Of a DNA stretch of 64,000 bases, positions 27,467 through 36,483 are shown piece after piece; position 1 is the stretch's first letter; each line of letters starts with the position of its first letter. A program made the translations under genes and the position numbers. The stretch lies in contig NZ_JOIJ01000011.1 in the NCBI RefSeq assembly GCF_000719975.1, positions 62,001-126,000 of the forward strand. The letters are read 5' to 3'. The DNA is from Prauserella rugosa. GTDB lineage: Bacteria > Actinomycetota > Actinomycetes > Mycobacteriales > Pseudonocardiaceae. Under the pieces are notes generated by a model, which saw only the letters and a program-made list of their open reading frames with translations, was not told where the DNA came from and made no database searches.

Positions 27467-28386
27467 GCCTTCCTCCGTCCGTAGGAGACCGAACCGGACG
27501 GAGCAGGTGTCACCTGCAGTCCGGCCCAGCGCTGCCGTCCCAGCTTGGCGAGGTACTCCTCGTGCCCCGCCGTACCGTGGATCCACTCGTCGATCCAGGC
27601 CACCGCTGCCTCGCGGTCCCTGCTGATCGGCGTCCACTCCCGATAGAAGGCGCTGTCGCGGTCGTAGCAACCCTGCGCGTACGACGGATGTGCGCCGCCG
27701 GGCACCGGAACCACGGCATCTACCGCGTGTGCGGGGATGAGCGTGCGGTTCGGATCGGCGCGGACCACGTTCGTGTCGACGATCTCCTCGACCGTCACGA
27801 TCACCGTCGTCGCCGCGTAGGCGGCAGGCGCCTGTGCGCCGGTGATTCCCCACAGCTGCACGTTGCCGCGGGCGTCGGCCCGCTGCGCGTGCACGATCGT
27901 CACGTCCGGATTCAACGGTGGCACGACGTACACCTTGCCCTCCCCGTACGGACTCTCCACCGCCTTGATCCGTGGGTTCAGCGCAGGAAGGTCACTGCCC
28001 ACATAGGACAACAGTGGCTGGAACGGCAGACGTTTCGCGCCTGCCTCGTACCGGCAGTACATGCCGTAGTGCGAGTACTCCTCGGTTTCCAACGGCTCCG
28101 GATCGTGGTGTTCGACGCGGCGGCGGATCTCGTGCAGCGAGCCCGCCGACCCGCTGGCGAAGAACGAGGCCACCAGCCGGTCGACGCAACCGGCGATGAG
28201 GAGCTGGTCGGTGAGGATGTCCGGCGTCATCCGGCACATCGTCAGCCCACGGCGACGTTGGCGGATGATCTCGTGGCCCGCGGCGAACGGGATCAGATGC
28301 CCGAACCCCTCCAGCGCCACGGTCATCCCGTCCCGCACGTACGCTGCGACCGCGTCACGCAGCGTCGTGACCTTCGACCCGCTCAC
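27463..28386 (-). CDS. CoA-transferase family I, alpha subunit (GctA-like)
   Basis: A 307-aa first subunit of the same enzyme. Family marks are TLRDAVAAYVRDGMTVALEG, the FGH(L)-type turn, YCRYEAGAKRLPFQPL, VHAQRADARGNVQLWG and VVPVPGGAHPS. The GTG at 28386 overlaps the stop of the TRAP permease (GTGA) and has GGAGG upstream. Together with the beta subunit it should convert the imported acid to its CoA thioester. Confidence 0.82.
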   Translation of the reverse strand: MSGSKVTTLRDAVAAYVRDGMTVALEGFGHLIPFAAGHEIIRQRRRGLTMCRMTPDILTDQLLIAGCVDRLVASFFASGSAGSLHEIRRRVEHHDPEPLETEEYSHYGMYCRYEAGAKRLPFQPLLSYVGSDLPALNPRIKAVESPYGEGKVYVVPPLNPDVTIVHAQRADARGNVQLWGITGAQAPAAYAATTVIVTVEEIVDTNVVRADPNRTLIPAHAVDAVVPVPGGAHPSYAQGCYDRDSAFYREWTPISRDREAAVAWIDEWIHGTAGHEEYLAKLGRQRWAGLQVTPAPSGSVSYGRRKA

Positions 28387-30470
28387 ACCCGCACCTCCAC
28401 ATCGCCTTCCTCGGCGTCTCCGCCGGAGCCTCCTTCCGGTCCTTCCGGAGGCGGTGCGCCTACTCGTCGCGCTCCCGTCAGTCGCAGTGCTGCAACGAGC
28501 ACGACCGCGACGACCAGCCCGAGCACCGACGAGACCGTCTCCGGCAGCAACAGCGCCAACCCGGCGGCGAACGTGACGACGCGCGCCCACAGCGGCAGGG
28601 CCACCTCGACGATCGGCACGTAGCCTTCGAACGCAGCACCCATCGCGAACACGCCGATGATCGCGAGTCCGACCGCCAGCAGCACCGTGCCCAGATCGTC
28701 CTGTCCGACCAGTGCCGGATTGAGCGCGAAGCAGAACGGAATCACGTACTTCACCGCACCGAGGCGCATCGCCGTGACAGCGGTGCCCATCGGAGGAGTG
28801 CGAGCGATCCCGGCCGCGGCGAACGCGGCGAGCGCCACCGGCGGTGTGATGTAGGACGCCGCTGCCCAGTAGATGACGAACAGATGGGCGGCGACCTGGT
28901 TCACGCCGAGTTCGACGAGTGCGGGCGCCATCACGATCGCGAGGAACACGTACACCGCCGACACCGTCATCCCCATGCCGAGAACGAAACACGTGACCGC
29001 ACCTGCGATGAGGATCAGCAGTACGTTGTCGCCGACCGCCGCGACGAGCTCTCGCGCCAACGACAGGGACGCCCCGGACATCGAGAGCGCTCCGACGATC
29101 AGGCCGACCCCGGCGATGATGCCGACGATTTCGGCGATCGACCGTCCGGAGTCGACCACGACCGCAAGCAACCCACGCCCGCCGATGCGATGGGCCGGGC
29201 GCAGCAGCGCGATCGCGAGCAGCAGCCCCGCGGCAAGGAACGGCGCCTGCGCCTCGTCACCGCGCCACACCAACAACCCGATGAGCGCGGCCAGTGCCAG
29301 CAGATGCGGCCACCCGGTGCGCAGGATCGCACCGGCCTTCGGCAGACTCGAGCGCGGCTCGCCGCGCAGGCCCGTTCGCGCGGCGTGGGCGTCGACCTGC
29401 GTGAAGATGCCGAGGTAGTACAGCAATGCGGGTGCCGCCGCCGCGAGGGCGACCTCGGAGTACGGGATGCCGAGGAACGAGACCATCAGGAACGCAGCCG
29501 TCCCCATGATCGGCGGCGTGATCGACCCACCGGTCGCCGCGGTCGCCTCGATACCCGCCGCATAGGTGCCGCTGTAGCCCGCCCGTTTCATCGCGGGAAT
29601 CGTCATCGGACCCGTCGTCAGCACATTGGACACCGCCGAGCCCGACATCATGCCCATCGACGCCGAGCTCGCGACCGCCACCTTCGCCGAACCGCCGCGC
29701 GACCGCCCGAAGACCACCCTCGCCAGACCGATGAAGAAGTCCGCACCGCCGCTGCGCTGCAGCACGACCCCGAAGACGAGAAACCCGACCAGGATCCCAC
29801 CCGCCGTCTGCAACGGAAGCCCCAGGATCGAGTCCGGACCGAGCGCATGCACCGTCGCGGCGCGCTCGATCGGGAACGGAACGCCCTTCAGAAAGCCGAT
29901 CGGCATGCCCGCGGCGACGAGTGGGTAGAGCGAGAACGCCCCGGCGATGACCGTGACGACCGTGCCCGCCGTTCGGCGCAGTGCCTCCAACACCAACAGC
30001 CACAGCACGAACGCTCCGACCACCGCCTGGGGCGGTGCCGCGTAGTCCCATCCCTCGAGCGAGATGTTCTCGGCGTGCACGGCGAAGTACAGGTTCGTGA
30101 CAACGCACACGGCCACGAGCACGGCGTCGTACCACGGCACCGAGAACCGCGGCCGTTGATCACCCTTGCGCGCGCGGATGAACACGAAGACCTGGGAAAG
30201 GAAGCAGGCCAGCACGACGTACAGGAACGCGTTCAGCAGCAGGGTGAACCCGCCCGGGTTCCAGAAGAAGACCTGGTTCATCACGACCAGCACGCCGACC
30301 ACGGTCAGCGTCACCACGAAGCCGAGCCAGAACCACTGCCACGCCGTGAGGCGTCCCGCCGTGCCCGAACCGCCGGAATCGTCGATTCCGTCCACAGTGT
30401 CTGGACGATTCGGATCCCCGGGTACGGCGGTGCCGGTTGCCCTGCCCTGGTCGTCGATCACGTCACTCAT
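28383..30470 (-). CDS. TRAP transporter permease, fused small and large subunits
   Basis: A 695-aa membrane protein with about 16-18 spans, matching the fused DctQM permeases that work with TAXI-type binding proteins. The large-subunit region shows SGSAVSNVLTTGPMTIPAMKR, TGGSITPPIMGTAAFLM and the mirrored YWAAASYITPPVALAAFAAA. The hydrophilic N-terminal 40 residues and the short acidic C-tail are variable. It overlaps the binding-protein gene by 8 nt and the CoA-transferase gene by 4 nt, so the three are one translation-coupled unit. It should import an organic acid driven by an ion gradient. Confidence 0.87.
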   Translation of the reverse strand: MSDVIDDQGRATGTAVPGDPNRPDTVDGIDDSGGSGTAGRLTAWQWFWLGFVVTLTVVGVLVVMNQVFFWNPGGFTLLLNAFLYVVLACFLSQVFVFIRARKGDQRPRFSVPWYDAVLVAVCVVTNLYFAVHAENISLEGWDYAAPPQAVVGAFVLWLLVLEALRRTAGTVVTVIAGAFSLYPLVAAGMPIGFLKGVPFPIERAATVHALGPDSILGLPLQTAGGILVGFLVFGVVLQRSGGADFFIGLARVVFGRSRGGSAKVAVASSASMGMMSGSAVSNVLTTGPMTIPAMKRAGYSGTYAAGIEATAATGGSITPPIMGTAAFLMVSFLGIPYSEVALAAAAPALLYYLGIFTQVDAHAARTGLRGEPRSSLPKAGAILRTGWPHLLALAALIGLLVWRGDEAQAPFLAAGLLLAIALLRPAHRIGGRGLLAVVVDSGRSIAEIVGIIAGVGLIVGALSMSGASLSLARELVAAVGDNVLLILIAGAVTCFVLGMGMTVSAVYVFLAIVMAPALVELGVNQVAAHLFVIYWAAASYITPPVALAAFAAAGIARTPPMGTAVTAMRLGAVKYVIPFCFALNPALVGQDDLGTVLLAVGLAIIGVFAMGAAFEGYVPIVEVALPLWARVVTFAAGLALLLPETVSSVLGLVVAVVLVAALRLTGARRVGAPPPEGPEGGSGGDAEEGDVEVRV

Positions 30471-31593
30471 CGCCGCCCTCCCGCAGGTTCTTCGCCTTCC
30501 ATTCCGCCCAGTCACGCGGGAGGCTGTCCGCGTCACGGACCTGGTTCCAGCCGCGGCGCAGGAGTTTCTCCTGCTCCAGCAGCTGACGCTGCCTGTCCGC
30601 CGCCTGCTGCGTCCATACGCCTTCGGCCTTGAGGACCTCGACCAGCGCCGGGTGGAACGGCACCTCCACGGGCGCGATCATCGCGTCCTTCAACGACCAG
30701 GAGTCGGTTGTGGACGTGGCGTTCTTGTAGGAGTCGTATGCCTCGACGATCGAGCGCGCCATCTGCCCGGCCACCGCGTCGGTGGTGTCGGCATAGGTCA
30801 CGATCGGCACGGCGTACCAGAAGCCGACGTTCCGCTGCCTCACGTCCTGCCCCGGTGCGCCGCCGAACTCGCGCAACGTCACCGACGGGACGCGCTCGGC
30901 CACGGCGCGGCGCGTACGTTCGTCGTGGGGATCGAAGTCGAGCCAGCGCACCGGGGTGGTCGATTCGAGCTCGGCCAACGATGCGCCGTAGACCTGCTGG
31001 AACAGTACGTCCAGTTTGCCCGCCTTCAATGCGTCGGGCTGTTCGCCGTAACCGATGTCGACCGGGCGTACGTCGTCCCACGTCAAACCGGCCGTGGCCA
31101 GCATCGCCTCGGTCTTCAGGTTGACCGACGGGTTGGCGGTCACCCTCGGCACCCGTTTGCCCGCGAGGTCGGCCGGCCTGCGGATGCCCGAGCTCTCGCT
31201 GGCCATCCAGCTGTGCGGAGCGGTGGGTGCCCACACCACCCGGACCGGCTGCGGACCCCAGTCCTCGTCGGCGAACTCGTACTCCCCTCGGAAACCGAAG
31301 ATGTACTCGTCGCCGGTGCGGGCGAACTGGGTCTGCCCGTCCTTGAGCGGAAGCATCCGGCCGATCGCCGTGTCGGAGGTGATCACCCGGAACCGGGTGC
31401 CCTCCTCGCGGGTCACCGCATCGGCGACCGCGGCGACGTCCGCGAAGGTCGCGGTGCCGGTGCCGTAGGTCGACATGGCGACCACGTCGAGCGGGGTGTT
31501 GCTGCGGGCCGGATCCTCACCCCCTGCGCAGCCGGATAGTGCGAGCAGGCAAGCGACCACCACAGCGGCCGGCATCCGACGTCGAGTGTCCAT
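30463..31593 (-). CDS. TAXI-family TRAP transporter solute-binding lipoprotein
   Basis: A 376-aa extracellular binding protein. The N-terminus has a lipoprotein signal (hydrophobic VVVACLLALSGC with the lipobox Cys), so it is membrane-anchored outside the cell. The mature part shows MSTYGTGTATFADVAAVADA and the TAXI-type order of strands (ITSDTAIGRMLPL, VRVVWAPTAP, RVPRVTANPSVN, LDVLFQQVYGA). It overlaps the permease gene and is the first gene of the operon. The ligand is unknown; dicarboxylates and related acids are common for this family. Confidence 0.85.
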   Translation of the reverse strand: MDTRRRMPAAVVVACLLALSGCAGGEDPARSNTPLDVVAMSTYGTGTATFADVAAVADAVTREEGTRFRVITSDTAIGRMLPLKDGQTQFARTGDEYIFGFRGEYEFADEDWGPQPVRVVWAPTAPHSWMASESSGIRRPADLAGKRVPRVTANPSVNLKTEAMLATAGLTWDDVRPVDIGYGEQPDALKAGKLDVLFQQVYGASLAELESTTPVRWLDFDPHDERTRRAVAERVPSVTLREFGGAPGQDVRQRNVGFWYAVPIVTYADTTDAVAGQMARSIVEAYDSYKNATSTTDSWSLKDAMIAPVEVPFHPALVEVLKAEGVWTQQAADRQRQLLEQEKLLRRGWNQVRDADSLPRDWAEWKAKNLREGGDE

Positions 31594-31717
31594 CCGTTCG
31601 TCCCATCGTTGGGCGATGCGCCAGGGACCACGGTGATGCACGGCACACGGTTCAGGCCAATACTTCTTGATCTGCCGATTGATACCCGTTCAGTGTCGAT
31701 ACCCGCGGCTGCGATCT

Positions 31718-31741
31718 CACCGGTGGCCGTAATCACCGGTG
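31718..31741. promoter_or_regulatory. Two CACCGGTG palindromes upstream of the TAXI-TRAP operon
   Basis: The self-complementary octamer CACCGGTG occurs at 31718-31725 and 31734-31741, 16 bp apart, in the 184-bp gap upstream of the transporter operon. The regular spacing suggests a paired operator. The regulator is not known. Confidence 0.35.
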
Positions 31742-31777
31742 AACGTCGGCGTGGAGTGCCGAAATCGGCCGCGTGGG

Positions 31778-32806
31778 TCAGCTCCAGGTCGACCGGCGGT
31801 GTGCGCGCTCGATGAGTTCCAGTACCTCGACGGCGTCGGCGGGGTCGACGGGCACGTCGCCGGTGCCGTCCAGGGCCGCTGCGAGACGGGAGTAGAACTC
31901 GCGGTAGTCGCCGGGCCGGGGTTCGACCCGCCGTTCGCTGCCGCGGACGCCGACGGTCGCCCACTGGGCCTCGTCCCGCACACCGATCCCCGCGTCCGCC
32001 GGTGTGGCCCCGCCGCGAAGTGCATCCTCCTGCGGGTCGAGGCCCCAGATGGTGAACGCACCGCGGGAGCCGAGCACGTGGAAACGCGGTGCGGGCAGCG
32101 CCGCGAACGAGGACATGATCAGCCGCGACCGCGTACCACCCGCGTGCCGCAGCACGACCATGGCGTCGTCGTCGGCCGTGTCGGTGCCACGGGTGACGAG
32201 GTCGGCCCACATGTCCTCGACCGGGCCGAACAGCTGGCGGGCCTGGTCGATCAGGTGGGTGCCGAGGTCGAACAGGATGCCCCCGCCCGCGGCGACGTCG
32301 GCACTGGCCTTCCATCCCCGGCCGCCTTCGGGCCGCCACCACTCGAAGCGGGATTCGAAGGTGTGGACCTGGCCGAGCTCCCCGCCGTCGACGAGGTCGC
32401 GCAGGGTGAGGAAGTCGCCGTCCCAGCGCCGGTTCTGATAGACGGTCAGCACCCGGCCCGCTGCCCTGGCGTGCTCGACGAGGGCGCGGGCCTGCTCGCT
32501 GCTCGTCGCGAACGGCTTGTCGACGACGACGTGCAGGCCGGCATCCAGCGCCGCGGTGGCGATGTCGGCGTGGGTCTCGGGCGGGGTGCCGATGACCACG
32601 AGGTCCAGCTCGGACGCCCGCTGCCACAGCGAGGCCACGTCGGGAAGCACCGTCACGCCGGGGTAGGCCTGCTCGGCCTGGCGCGCCCGGTCCTCGTTGC
32701 CGGTCACGACGACGTCGAGGGAGTAGGCGTCGTCGTGGGCGATGAACGGTGCGTGGAACACCCGGCCTGCGAGTCCGAAGCCGACGACGGCGGTACGTAC
32801 GGGCAT
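31778..32806 (-). CDS. Gfo/Idh/MocA-family oxidoreductase
   Basis: A 342-aa NAD(P)-dependent sugar or cyclitol oxidoreductase. The Rossmann motif is VVGFGLAGRVFHAPF, and the catalytic lysine is in the conserved VVDKPFA. The C-terminal domain shows FESRFEWWRPEGG and ILFDLGTHLIDQA with the active-site His. The motif VFHAPFI is typical of the YvaA/IolW-like branch. The ATG at 32806 follows GAGGTGA. It stands alone, divergent from an aldo/keto reductase, and its substrate is unknown. Confidence 0.87.
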   Translation of the reverse strand: MPVRTAVVGFGLAGRVFHAPFIAHDDAYSLDVVVTGNEDRARQAEQAYPGVTVLPDVASLWQRASELDLVVIGTPPETHADIATAALDAGLHVVVDKPFATSSEQARALVEHARAAGRVLTVYQNRRWDGDFLTLRDLVDGGELGQVHTFESRFEWWRPEGGRGWKASADVAAGGGILFDLGTHLIDQARQLFGPVEDMWADLVTRGTDTADDDAMVVLRHAGGTRSRLIMSSFAALPAPRFHVLGSRGAFTIWGLDPQEDALRGGATPADAGIGVRDEAQWATVGVRGSERRVEPRPGDYREFYSRLAAALDGTGDVPVDPADAVEVLELIERAHRRSTWS

Positions 32807-32939
32807 GGCTGTCACCTCTTGGTTCGCTCGACTTGGTTCGCTCGCGGCGATCCGGGCAGGCCCATCTTCCGCCCCGCCGCCGGGGTGCGCCGATCGGGGG
32901 CGGTTGGAGATCGGCGGGCCGCGGGTGCAGAGTGGAACC

Positions 32940-33827
32940 GTGACCGGTTCAGTTCTCACTGCCACGGCCCTGCTCGGCGACAAGCGTGTCCACCGCATCG
33001 GATTCGGAGCCATGCAGCTGGCGGGACCCGACGTGTTCGGACCACCGTCCGACCCGGAGGCCGCGGCGGCCGTGCTGCGGCGCGCGGTCGAGCGTGGGGT
33101 CGACCACATCGACACCGCACAGTTCTACGGCCCCGACGTCGTCAACGAGCTGATCAGTTCGACGCTGCACCCTTACCCGGACGGGCTGCGCCTGGTGACG
33201 AAGGTCGGCGCGGTGCGCGACGAGGTCGGCGCCTGGCTGCCGAGCGGCGAGCCCGCCGACCTCAAACGGCAGGTGGAGCAGAACCTGCGCTCGCTGCGCG
33301 TCGAACGCATGGACCTGGTCAACCTGCGCCGGTTCGAACGGGACGCACCCGACATGCCGCAACCGCCGCTGGCCGACCAGCTCGGCGCGCTGGCGGAGTT
33401 GCGCGACGAGGGCAAGCTCGACCTGATCGGGCTGTCGAACGTCGGTGAGGACAGCGTGCGGGCGGGCATCGACCAGGGCGGCCGGGGCATTGCCTGCGTG
33501 CAGAACGCCTACAGCGTGCTCGACCGCACCGACGAGGCGATCGTGCAGCTGTGCCGCGACCACGACGTCGCGTTCGTCCCGTACTTCCCGCTCGGCTCCG
33601 CGTGGGGCGGCAGGGAGAGGCTGGCGGCGAGTACCGACATCGCCGCCGTCGCCGACAAGCACGGCGCGACCGTGGCGCAGATCGCGCTGGCCTGGCTGCT
33701 CGCCCGGTACGACCGCATGCTGCTCATCCCCGGCACGTCCTCGCTCGACCACCTCGAGGAGAACCTCGCCGTGGAACGGATCACGCTCGACGCCGACGAT
33801 CTGACCGTGCTCGACGCCATCGGCTGA
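32940..33827 (+). CDS. Aldo/keto reductase
   Basis: A 295-aa NADPH-dependent aldo/keto reductase. The catalytic Asp and Tyr are in DHIDTAQFYG and the Lys in LVTKVG. The fourth tetrad residue, usually His in a DLVHLH-type motif, is Asn here (MDLVNLRRF), as in some actinobacterial members. The C-terminal cofactor loop LIPGTSSLDHLEENL is intact. The GTG at 32940 is chosen from the family start (short strand before RIGFGAMQL); the ribosome site is weak. Confidence 0.87.
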   Translation: MTGSVLTATALLGDKRVHRIGFGAMQLAGPDVFGPPSDPEAAAAVLRRAVERGVDHIDTAQFYGPDVVNELISSTLHPYPDGLRLVTKVGAVRDEVGAWLPSGEPADLKRQVEQNLRSLRVERMDLVNLRRFERDAPDMPQPPLADQLGALAELRDEGKLDLIGLSNVGEDSVRAGIDQGGRGIACVQNAYSVLDRTDEAIVQLCRDHDVAFVPYFPLGSAWGGRERLAASTDIAAVADKHGATVAQIALAWLLARYDRMLLIPGTSSLDHLEENLAVERITLDADDLTVLDAIG

Positions 33828-33880
33828 CCTCCCGGGGAAGCCGGCTGCGGGGTCAGGCGTGGTCCGCAACGGTTCGGCGC

Positions 33881-34246
33881 TCAGGACTCGGCGGCGTCGA
33901 ACCGCTCGCGGGCCCGCTCCACCTCGGGAAGATGCGTGGCGCTCCACGAGAGCAGCGCGTCGATGAGGTCCTGCAGGGTCTTGCCGAGGCGTGCGATCCG
34001 GTACTCGACACCGACCGGACGCGTGCTCACGACGACGCGTTCGACCATCCCGTTGCGTTCCAGCCTGCGCAGCGTCGTCGTCAACGACTTCTGCGTCAGG
34101 CCGGGAATCGCCTTGCGCAACTCGTTGAACCGGCGCGGACGCTCACACAGCCGGTCCAGCACCTCCAGCGACCACTTGTCGAGCACCTGCCCGAGCAGTT
34201 CGCGATGTTCGGGGCCGAGCCTGGCCTGGTCCGCGGTTTCCTTCAT
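33881..34246 (-). CDS. HxlR-family transcriptional regulator
   Basis: A 121-aa MarR-like winged-helix regulator of the HxlR group: LGQVLDKWSLEVLDRLCERPRRFNELRKAIPGLTQKSLTTTLRRLERNG is its core (about 18-66, given here only as landmarks DKWSLEVL, RFNELRKAIPGL and LTTTLRRLERNG). It has no cysteine, so the thiol switch known for some relatives is absent. It is divergent from a RidA-family gene; direct repeats lie in between. Confidence 0.88.
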   Translation of the reverse strand: MKETADQARLGPEHRELLGQVLDKWSLEVLDRLCERPRRFNELRKAIPGLTQKSLTTTLRRLERNGMVERVVVSTRPVGVEYRIARLGKTLQDLIDALLSWSATHLPEVERARERFDAAES

Positions 34247-34272
34247 GACACCTGGTCTCGTTGAAGTTCCTT

Positions 34273-34298
34273 TTGGATACAAGGTAGACGTTGGATAC
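34273..34298. promoter_or_regulatory. Direct repeats TTGGATAC between HxlR and RidA genes
   Basis: TTGGATAC occurs at 34273-34280 and 34291-34298, 18 bp apart, in the divergent intergenic region. A candidate operator for the HxlR regulator. Confidence 0.4.
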
Positions 34299-34397
34299 CT
34301 GGTTCGGCAACGAATCGAACCGGACTTCCCATCGGAAGGGATTCGGCCGCGATCCCCCTCGGCTCGCGCGATTCCCGCTCGACGAAAGGCGTCTCCC

Positions 34398-34808
34398 ATG
34401 ACCGTGCAGACCTTCAGCCCCGAGGGCATGTTCCAGCCCGTGCCCTACCACCACGTGTCGGTCGCGACCGGCAACAGGCACATCCACGTCGCGGGCCAGA
34501 TCGCCCGGGACGGCGACGGAAACCCCGTGGCCACGGGAGATCTGACCAGCCAGGTCGCCCACGCGCTGCGGAACACCGCGCGCGGGCTCGCGGGCGCGGG
34601 TGCGAGCTTCGACGACGTCGTCCGCCTGCGGTTCTTCGCCGTGGACTGGTCACCGGAGAAGATGGAGCCGCTGCTCGCCGGAATCGAGAAGGTGGCGGCG
34701 GAACTGGGCATCCCGCAGCCGTGGCCGCCGGTGTCCCTGATCGGCGTCGACTACCTGTTCGAGCCCGACGTGCTCGTCGAGGTGGAGGCGTACGCGATCA
34801 CCGACTGA
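34398..34808 (+). CDS. RidA/YjgF-family protein
   Basis: A 136-aa Rid-family protein. The fold markers IHVAGQIARDGDGN, DLTSQVAHALRNTARGLAGAG and DVLVEVEAYAI are clear. The catalytic Arg of true RidA imine deaminases, which precedes the VE(V/I) strand, is not seen (it reads EPDVLVEVEA), so this belongs to another Rid subgroup of uncertain activity. AAAGG lies 9 nt before the ATG. Its regulation by the divergent HxlR gene is likely. Confidence 0.87.
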   Translation: MTVQTFSPEGMFQPVPYHHVSVATGNRHIHVAGQIARDGDGNPVATGDLTSQVAHALRNTARGLAGAGASFDDVVRLRFFAVDWSPEKMEPLLAGIEKVAAELGIPQPWPPVSLIGVDYLFEPDVLVEVEAYAITD

Positions 34809-34883
34809 CCGCGATCGGCGCTGACGATCGGACCTTCCGGGCGACGCGGGCCACGTCGGCCACGTCCCCGGAAGGCCGGTGGG

Positions 34884-36395
34884 CTACGGAGCGCCCGTGG
34901 GCTGAAGCGGTTGCGACCGTCCTGTTCGGACCGCGCGCAACAGCACGGCCGCCTGGAGCGCCGCCACCACCAGCAACACTCCGCCGACGACGGCACTGAC
35001 CCGCATGCCCTCGACGAACGCCTCCCGCGCGGTGTCCAGCAGCGCCTGCGCCTCGGCCCGCGGCAGCGACGCCGCGGTCGCCACGGCCCCGCCCAGCGTC
35101 TCGCGCGCCGCGGCGCCGGCACCGGCGGGGACCCCCGCGTGATAGATCGACATCGCGACACTGCCCAGTACCGCGGTCCCCAGCGCTCCGCCGAGCTCGA
35201 AACCCGTCTCCGAGACCGCGGCAGCCGAGCCCGCGCGCTCGGGCGGCGCCGTTGAGACGATCAGGTCGTTGGTCAGCACCTCCGACAGCGGCACACCGAA
35301 ACCGACGAGCACCAGCGCGGCGACCACCACGGCCGCCCCGGTGCCGGCACCCCACAGTGCGACGGCCGCGAAACCGAACGCCGCCAGCAGCAGACCCGCG
35401 CCGATCAACCAGGACACGGCGATCCGGCGCGCCAGCCACGTCACGATCAGCGACCCCGCGACGCTCGCCACCGCCGCAGGCAGCATCCACAGCGCCGCGA
35501 CCAACGGCGACATGCCCACGACTAGCTGCAGGTACTGCGGCAACAGCAGCATCAGTCCCGTCATGGCGAACACCCCGAGCATGTTCGTCCCGATGGACAC
35601 GCTGAAGGCTCGCCTGCGGAACAACTCCAGGTCGATCATGGGATCGGCCAGGCTCCGCTGTCTGCGCACGAACAGCACCCCGAACGCCGCCCCACCCGCG
35701 AACGCGCCCACCGCCGCGATCCCGACGCCGTGCTTGGCGACGTCCTTCACCGCGTAGACCACCGGCAGTACCGCCGCCAGTGACAACACCGCCGACCACG
35801 CGTCGAACCGGCCGGGCGCCGGATCGCGTGCCTCCGGCAACAGGAACGGCCCCGCGGCGAGCAGCACGGCCAGTACCGGCACGTTGATGAGGAACACCGA
35901 GCCCCACCAAAAGTGCTCGAGCAGCACGCCGCCGACGACCGGCCCGAGGGCCATACCGCCGGAGAAGCCTGATCCCCACACGGCGATGGCGAGTCTGCGC
36001 TGGCCCGGTTCGAGGAACATCGTGCGGATGAGCGACAGCGTCGAGGGCATCAACGTCGCCCCGCCGACCCCGAGCAGCACCCTCGCCGCGATGAGCATCG
36101 CCGGGCTCGTGGCGAACGCGGCCAGCACCGAGGCGGCACCGAACAACGCCGCACCACCCAGCAGCAGCCTGCGCCTGCCGATGCGGTCGCCGACCGACCC
36201 CATCAGCACCAGCAGGCCGGCCAGGACGAACGAGTAGATGTCGACGATCCACAGCTGCTCCGCGCCCGTCGGGGCGAGGTCCTCGCTCAGATAGGGCAGT
36301 GCGAAACCGAGCACCGTCATGTCCACGCTGATCAGCAACACCGGCAGCACCAGTACCCCGAGCGCGATCCACTCGCGCCGTCCCGCCCTGTTCAC
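34884..36395 (-). CDS. 14-span MFS drug exporter (DHA2, SmvA/QacA-like)
   Basis: A 503-aa major facilitator of the DHA2 group with about 14 spans. Marks are SVDMTVLGFALPYL in span 1, LMGSVGDRIGRRRLL after span 2, LLGVGGATLMPSTLSLIR in span 4 and GSGFSGGMALGPVVGG in span 5. The family exports lipophilic cations and antiseptics by proton antiport. The GTG at 36395 has GGAGGAG just upstream. It is divergent from a TetR gene with a perfect 22-bp palindrome in between, the classic arrangement of an efflux pump and its repressor. Confidence 0.9.
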   Translation of the reverse strand: MNRAGRREWIALGVLVLPVLLISVDMTVLGFALPYLSEDLAPTGAEQLWIVDIYSFVLAGLLVLMGSVGDRIGRRRLLLGGAALFGAASVLAAFATSPAMLIAARVLLGVGGATLMPSTLSLIRTMFLEPGQRRLAIAVWGSGFSGGMALGPVVGGVLLEHFWWGSVFLINVPVLAVLLAAGPFLLPEARDPAPGRFDAWSAVLSLAAVLPVVYAVKDVAKHGVGIAAVGAFAGGAAFGVLFVRRQRSLADPMIDLELFRRRAFSVSIGTNMLGVFAMTGLMLLLPQYLQLVVGMSPLVAALWMLPAAVASVAGSLIVTWLARRIAVSWLIGAGLLLAAFGFAAVALWGAGTGAAVVVAALVLVGFGVPLSEVLTNDLIVSTAPPERAGSAAAVSETGFELGGALGTAVLGSVAMSIYHAGVPAGAGAAARETLGGAVATAASLPRAEAQALLDTAREAFVEGMRVSAVVGGVLLVVAALQAAVLLRAVRTGRSQPLQPTGAP

Positions 36396-36410
36396 GACTC
36401 CTCCGCTTTC

Positions 36411-36460
36411 TAAACCGTCCAGCCGGTACAGTTTCAAACTAAACCGTCCGGACGGTTTAG
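36411..36460. promoter_or_regulatory. TetR operator: perfect 22-bp palindrome plus a second imperfect site
   Basis: CTAAACCGTCC and its exact complement form a gapless 22-bp palindrome at 36439-36460. A related half-site TAAACCGTCC at 36411-36420, followed by an imperfect partner ending in GTTT, forms a second site 28 bp away. They overlap the presumed promoters of both the exporter and the TetR gene. Confidence 0.8.
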
Positions 36461-36483
36461 TCAAAGCGGTATAGTCGCCGGGC

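Noticed and set aside
31667..31679. 13-mer TTGATCTGCCGAT that also occurs at 40626-40638 and 58223-58235
   Set aside because: Two of the three copies are inside genes where they encode the same short peptide HRQIK by chance codon choice; no shared context links the three sites.
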